Positions 60,571 to 64,000 of a DNA stretch of 64,000 nt are shown here, piece by piece. The DNA comes from Rhizobium etli 8C-3. Its GTDB lineage: Bacteria; Pseudomonadota; Alphaproteobacteria; Rhizobiales; Rhizobiaceae. The DNA lies in assembly GCF_001908375.1 (NCBI RefSeq), contig NZ_CP017244.1:1736001-1800000 (forward strand), given 5' to 3'. The notes under the pieces were generated by a model, which had not been told where the DNA came from, did no database searches, and was given only the letters and a program-made list of their open reading frames with translations. The position numbers were made by a program, and so were the translations under genes. The stretch's first letter is position 1, and each line of letters opens with the position of its first letter.

Positions 60571-61514
60571 TGAGCAGGATTGCGCTTGCATTCGATCTGG
60601 GCGGGACGGAGCTGCGCGCCGCACTGGTTGGTGACGGTGGCAATCTGCTGGCGTTCGCCTCCATGCCAACACTTGCCAACGATGGACCGGATGCGGTCAT
60701 CGAGCAGATCGCGATGCTCGCGCAGAAAACCTGTTCGCAAGTTCCCGACGCCAAGCCGCTTGGTATCGGCATCGGAGCGCCTGGCCCGCTCGATCCGGTC
60801 GCGGGCATCCTTACCGCACCACCAACCCTGGCGGGCTGGCGTGAAGTCCCGCTTGCGAGCCGCCTTCAGGACCGCTTGAACCTGCCTGTGCGGCTGGAGA
60901 ACGATGCGAACGCCGCCGCTCTCGGCGAATGGCATTTCGGGGCCGGCCGCGGCGCGGCCTCGCTGGTTTTCGTCACCGTGTCTACCGGCATCGGCGGCGG
61001 GGTGATCTCCGACGGCCGCATCGTGCATGGACGCCGAGGGCTCGCAGGCGAAATCGGCCATATGACCATCACGAGCGAGGGCGATCGATGCCTTTGCGGG
61101 GCGGTGGGCTGCTTCGAGGCTGTAGCGTCGGGTACTGCGCTTGGCCGGCGTGCCACCGCTTTAACAAAGCCAGGCGACGGCTCGACGCTGCGAAGGCTGT
61201 CGCGCGAGGGCGACGTGACGGGCCGACATGTCGTCGAGGCTGCGCGAAGCGGTGACGAAACAGCACTTGGGCTGATTGACAGGGAAGCACGCTGGCTGGG
61301 CATCGGCTTCACCAATCTGCTCCATCTCTACTCGCCCGATATCATCGTCATGGGTGGTGGAATTTCCTATGGCTATGATCTGCTTCGCAAACCGATCGAG
61401 GCGACCATTCAGGAGCGAGCGATGCCGGCCTATCGCGACGTGCCGGTTGTGCCGGCGCAGCTCGGCGGGCATGCCGGCTTGGTGGGCGCCGCAAGCTTGA
61501 TCCTTCTCAATTGA
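60570..61514 (+). CDS. ROK-family sugar kinase (glucokinase/allokinase type)
   Basis: The 314-residue kinase has the ATP motif 'FDLGGTELRAALVGDGG' (D9-L-G-G-T13), 'GIGIGAPGPLDPVAGIL', the sugar/catalytic motif 'RLENDANAAALGEWHFGAG' and the ROK zinc site His164, Cys174, Cys176 and Cys181 ('CLCGAVGCFE'). It should phosphorylate a free hexose produced by the upstream enzymes. The start overlaps the epimerase stop (TGATG). It is the last gene of the operon; no clear terminator follows. Confidence 0.93.
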   Translation: MSRIALAFDLGGTELRAALVGDGGNLLAFASMPTLANDGPDAVIEQIAMLAQKTCSQVPDAKPLGIGIGAPGPLDPVAGILTAPPTLAGWREVPLASRLQDRLNLPVRLENDANAAALGEWHFGAGRGAASLVFVTVSTGIGGGVISDGRIVHGRRGLAGEIGHMTITSEGDRCLCGAVGCFEAVASGTALGRRATALTKPGDGSTLRRLSREGDVTGRHVVEAARSGDETALGLIDREARWLGIGFTNLLHLYSPDIIVMGGGISYGYDLLRKPIEATIQERAMPAYRDVPVVPAQLGGHAGLVGAASLILLN

Positions 61515-61783
61515 AAGATGCCCGCAAACTGCAAGATTTTTCAAGGCTGGATCCCGAGCCCAACGAGGCTCGAACCTTCGAAAATGAACAGCATTTTGCA
61601 GGGGATTCGAGCACTGCGGGCAGCCTCAGAGCGCAGTGACATGCCCCCTATGACGCGTCTAAACAGTCTCACGCCTCCTTGGCATCCCTGCATTGGTAGC
61701 GGTGCAAGGGACGTGTAATCGCCCTGGCCCGTGCCCTAGCGCCCCAACCTTCATATTAAGCTTGACCGAGAGTGGAGAAAAAT

Positions 61784-61797
61784 TGACCAAATGGTCA
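61784..61797. promoter_or_regulatory. Palindrome TGACCA-AA-TGGTCA
   Basis: Perfect 6-base arms with a 2-base centre, about 75 bases upstream of the -24 element of the sigma-54 promoter. The distance suits an upstream activator or integration-type site, and the sequence also looks like a GntR/TetR operator. It is not the NtrC consensus. Confidence 0.5.
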
Positions 61798-61871
61798 GTT
61801 TTTGATCTCCACCTCAACGGGACCTCTCTCAAGGAAACAAAATTACCTCGCCTTTTCCGCCACTTAAGCAT

Positions 61872-61886
61872 TGGCACAAATTTTGC
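61872..61886 (+). promoter_or_regulatory. Sigma-54 (RpoN) promoter, TGGCAC-N5-TTGC
   Basis: TGGCAC (61872-61877), AAATT, TTGC (61883-61886) matches the -24/-12 consensus exactly with correct spacing. Transcription would start near 61897, leaving about 30 bases before the binding-protein ATG at 61929. An RpoN-dependent activator would be required. Confidence 0.7.
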
Positions 61887-61928
61887 GTTATTTTAACTGC
61901 AATTGCACAAGTCAATCAGGGGAACAAC

Positions 61929-63107
61929 ATGACGCAGAAGACTTCCTTGGAAAGCGAGACTTCAGCTTCGGCGACGACCACTCTGTCTCGACGCAACTTT
62001 TTGAGAACGACGGCCGCCGGCGCTGCGGCGACTGCGCTCGGCAACTTCACGATCTTTTCGCGCCAGGCACGTGCAGCAGAGCCGCTGCGCGTACTGTGCT
62101 GGCCAGGGTATGAAGAGCGCGACGTCATCGGCGAGTTCGAAGATCTCTACAAGACGAAGGTGGAGTTCAAAATCTATATTGGCGGCGAGCAGATGCTGCA
62201 GTTCTTTGCCCAGACCCCGCCCGGCACTTTTGACGCCATCATCTCCGACGCCGAATATGTCCAGAAGCTGAAGGCCAGCAAGGCCATCGATGCTTACAAG
62301 ACCGATGGGTTCGCAGAACTTGCCAACTATCATCCGAAGTTCCGCGATTTTTCCCCGACCAAAGGGGAGGCAGCCGGCACGGTTTACGGCATCCCAACAC
62401 GCTTCTCCTTCTACGGCATTTCCTACAATACCGACGAGATGTCGGCAGAAGAGGCGACCGACTGGAACACGCTGCTCGATCAGAAATATGCAGGTAAGAT
62501 TGGCATGTTCGACTGGTATCTGCCAAATCTCGGCAACGCCAGCCTGGCCATCAATCCCGGCAACCAGACCCCTTACACGATCAGCGACGATCAGCTTGCC
62601 AAGGTCAAGGAGTTCCTGACCAAGCTACGGCCGCAGATCGGTATGTTCGGCTCTTCCAACCAACCGATCGCGCAGGCAATGCTCGCCGGTGACATCGTCG
62701 CCTCCCCGACCGGCGACCTCGACATTGATCTGAAGCTTGCAGGCTACGACAACTTCTCATCGACAATCCCGAAGCAGGGCGGCATCCGCTGGCAGGAAGT
62801 GGCCTGCGTGTGCTCGGCCTCGAAGAACAAGGACCTCGCATTGGAATGGGTCAAGTACATGACCTCCCCCAAGGTCCAGTCGAAACTCGTCTATACGAAG
62901 GCTTTCAAAGCACGCGGCCCGAACATGAAGATCGTCGACTACTGGGATGACGAGCAAAAGAAACTGCTCTCCTATGTCCCGGACCCGCAGAACCCCGGCA
63001 AGATGCTGGTCGAGACGCTGATCGATCGCTCGATGCCGCGTGGTCTGCCGACGAACCAGCCCGAACAGGCCTGGATCGATATCTTCAACGAGTTCAAGAC
63101 AGCCTGA
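61929..63107 (+). CDS. Spermidine/putrescine-type ABC transporter binding protein (PotD family), Tat signal
   Basis: The 392-residue protein begins with a long N-region and twin-arginine signal ('LSRRNFLRTTAAGAAATALGNF'). A PotD-like fold follows ('LRVLCWPGYEERDVIGEFEDLYKTKVEFKIYIGGEQMLQFF', 'FDAIISDAEYVQKLKASKAI', 'YGIPTRFSFYGISYNTDEM' and 'GDIVASPTGDLDIDLK'). An AGGGG site precedes the ATG. The ATPase gene follows after 67 bases. Ligands of this family include polyamines, but opine- and amino-acid-like ligands also occur in rhizobia, so the substrate is open. Confidence 0.92.
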   Translation: MTQKTSLESETSASATTTLSRRNFLRTTAAGAAATALGNFTIFSRQARAAEPLRVLCWPGYEERDVIGEFEDLYKTKVEFKIYIGGEQMLQFFAQTPPGTFDAIISDAEYVQKLKASKAIDAYKTDGFAELANYHPKFRDFSPTKGEAAGTVYGIPTRFSFYGISYNTDEMSAEEATDWNTLLDQKYAGKIGMFDWYLPNLGNASLAINPGNQTPYTISDDQLAKVKEFLTKLRPQIGMFGSSNQPIAQAMLAGDIVASPTGDLDIDLKLAGYDNFSSTIPKQGGIRWQEVACVCSASKNKDLALEWVKYMTSPKVQSKLVYTKAFKARGPNMKIVDYWDDEQKKLLSYVPDPQNPGKMLVETLIDRSMPRGLPTNQPEQAWIDIFNEFKTA

Positions 63108-63174
63108 TCCCCTTCGTTCAAGCCAAGCGTCCCGGATATCCCGGGATGCCGCTCCATATCGTCCCGGATGCCCC

Positions 63175-64000
63175 ATGACCCCTCCCCCCGCCGATCTCGA
63201 ACTTCTGTCGATCACCAAGCGCTTCAGCGATTTCGTTGCAGTGGACTCGGTCAACCTTAAGGTGGGACGCGGGGAATTCGTGGCGATCATGGGTCCTTCC
63301 GGCTGCGGCAAGACGACCCTCCTGCGCATTATGGCCGGTCTTGAGACCGCAACGTCCGGCCAGCTCTATGTCCGTGGCAACGATGTCTCGGACGTGCCGG
63401 TCAACCTGCGTTCCACCCGGCTCGTATGGCAGAACTACGCGTTGTTTCCGCATCTCGACGTGGCCGGAAATATCGCCTTCGGCCTGACGTTGAAGCCCCA
63501 TGATAAGGCGGTCGTTGCTGGCAAGGTGAAGGCGATGGCCGAACTCACCGGCCTTTCCGACTTCCTCGGGCGCAAGATCGGCCAGCTTTCCGGCGGCCAG
63601 AAGCAACGGGTAGCACTTGCCCGTGCCCTTGTCACCGAACCGGAAATCCTGTTGCTCGACGAGCCGCTGTCGGCTCTCGACGCGCATCTGAGAATCCGCA
63701 TGCAAGGTGAGCTGCGCCGCATCCAGCAGCAGCTCGGCATGGCCTTCATCTACGTCACCCACAATCAAATTGAGGCCTTCTCCATGGCAGACCGGGTTGT
63801 GGTCATGAACAAGGGCCGGATCGAACAGATCGACGGACCTGAGGAAATGTATGCCCGGCCGAAGACGGAATTCGTCGCCAGCTTCGTTGGAACCAACAAT
63901 CTTTTTTCCGGGCGTATTCAAGCAATCGGTTCGGGAACGGCGCTCGTCCATTGCGCCCATGGCCAAGTGAACGTCGCGATCGATGATCCGCCACCGGTCG
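63175..64000 (+). CDS. Polyamine-type ABC transporter ATPase (PotA family), cut by window edge
   Basis: The frame starts at ATG 63175 and stays open to the window end (275 codons visible). It has Walker A 'GPSGCGKTT', 'RLVWQNYALFPHLDVAGNIAFGL', signature 'LSGGQKQRVALARAL', Walker B 'ILLLDEPLSALDAHLR' and switch 'YVTHNQIEAFSMADRVVVM', followed by the beginning of the TOBE domain ('FVASFVGTNNLFSGRI'). 'THNQIEAF' carries Asn where most members have Asp ('THDQ'). Permease genes are expected downstream. Confidence 0.93.
   Translation, partial: MTPPPADLELLSITKRFSDFVAVDSVNLKVGRGEFVAIMGPSGCGKTTLLRIMAGLETATSGQLYVRGNDVSDVPVNLRSTRLVWQNYALFPHLDVAGNIAFGLTLKPHDKAVVAGKVKAMAELTGLSDFLGRKIGQLSGGQKQRVALARALVTEPEILLLDEPLSALDAHLRIRMQGELRRIQQQLGMAFIYVTHNQIEAFSMADRVVVMNKGRIEQIDGPEEMYARPKTEFVASFVGTNNLFSGRIQAIGSGTALVHCAHGQVNVAIDDPPPV

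Larger units (their letters stand above)
61515..61928. other. Intergenic region with operator and sigma-54 promoter
   Basis: A 414-base gap without a gene. It becomes AT-rich toward the 3' end and contains a 14-base palindrome and a sigma-54 promoter, listed separately. The first part, after the ROK gene, shows an imperfect stem (TTGAAAGAT/ATTTTTCAA around 61512-61545). Confidence 0.5.

Noticed and set aside
1..64000. CRISPR arrays, tRNA or rRNA genes, intact insertion sequences, prophage
   Set aside because: No regularly spaced repeats, no recognisable tRNA cloverleaf or rRNA sequence, and no transposase or phage genes were seen on reading both strands.

Overview
The window is 64 kb of GC-rich DNA from an alphaproteobacterium, most likely a Rhizobiaceae member (Rhizobium or close relative), and could lie on a large plasmid or chromid. 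The evidence is a SyrB-type regulator pair, ExoD, an AttEFGH-like export locus, many sugar ABC systems and two-component pairs, and rhizobial-looking small secreted proteins. I saw no rRNA, tRNA, CRISPR array or intact transposase. Both edges cut genes: an aldo/keto reductase at the left and a PotA-type ATPase at the right.

Layout. 1-5.4 kb: aldo/keto reductase end, DUF6064 membrane protein, two SyrB-like coiled-coil proteins, a DUF983 zinc-ribbon membrane protein, a MocR regulator and a small secreted protein. 5.7-9.9 kb: a three-gene minus-strand operon (LolD-like ATPase, FtsX-type permease, AttH lipocalin). 10.2-13 kb: ExoD, two small proteins, an L,D-transpeptidase and an OmpA lipoprotein. 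13.2-20.8 kb: a GAF histidine kinase and LuxR-type regulator, divergent from a ribose-type ABC importer with an SMP-30 lactonase. 21.1-27.1 kb: an OmpR-type two-component pair, divergent from a cytochrome c, a tiny secreted protein and a two-subunit IorAB-like molybdenum hydroxylase.

28.1-39.1 kb is a complete-looking trimethylamine degradation locus: XRE-cupin regulator, dmmDABC (dimethylamine monooxygenase), tmm (TMA monooxygenase), convergent tdm (TMAO demethylase) and an APC permease. Together these could convert TMA to TMAO, then DMA, then methylamine, releasing C1 units. 39.4-44.6 kb: a three-domain flippase/acyltransferase/acyl-ACP synthetase fusion, a YiaA/B protein and PspA, with a divergent TetR regulator across three copies of one palindrome.

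44.9-53.8 kb: a MalFGK-type sugar importer with a PfkB kinase and DeoC/LacD-type aldolase, divergent from a DeoR regulator, followed by a LacI regulator. 53.8-61.5 kb: two Gfo/Idh/MocA oxidoreductases, two TIM-barrel isomerase-like proteins, an alpha/beta hydrolase, an RPE-like epimerase and a ROK kinase. Six of these form a tightly overlapped plus-strand operon. The enzyme set resembles 3-keto-sugar (levoglucosan-type) chemistry and is my best candidate for an uncharacterised pathway. 61.5-64 kb: a polyamine-type ABC importer preceded by a consensus sigma-54 promoter.

Functions come from motifs and family recognition by eye. No alignment or database search was run.
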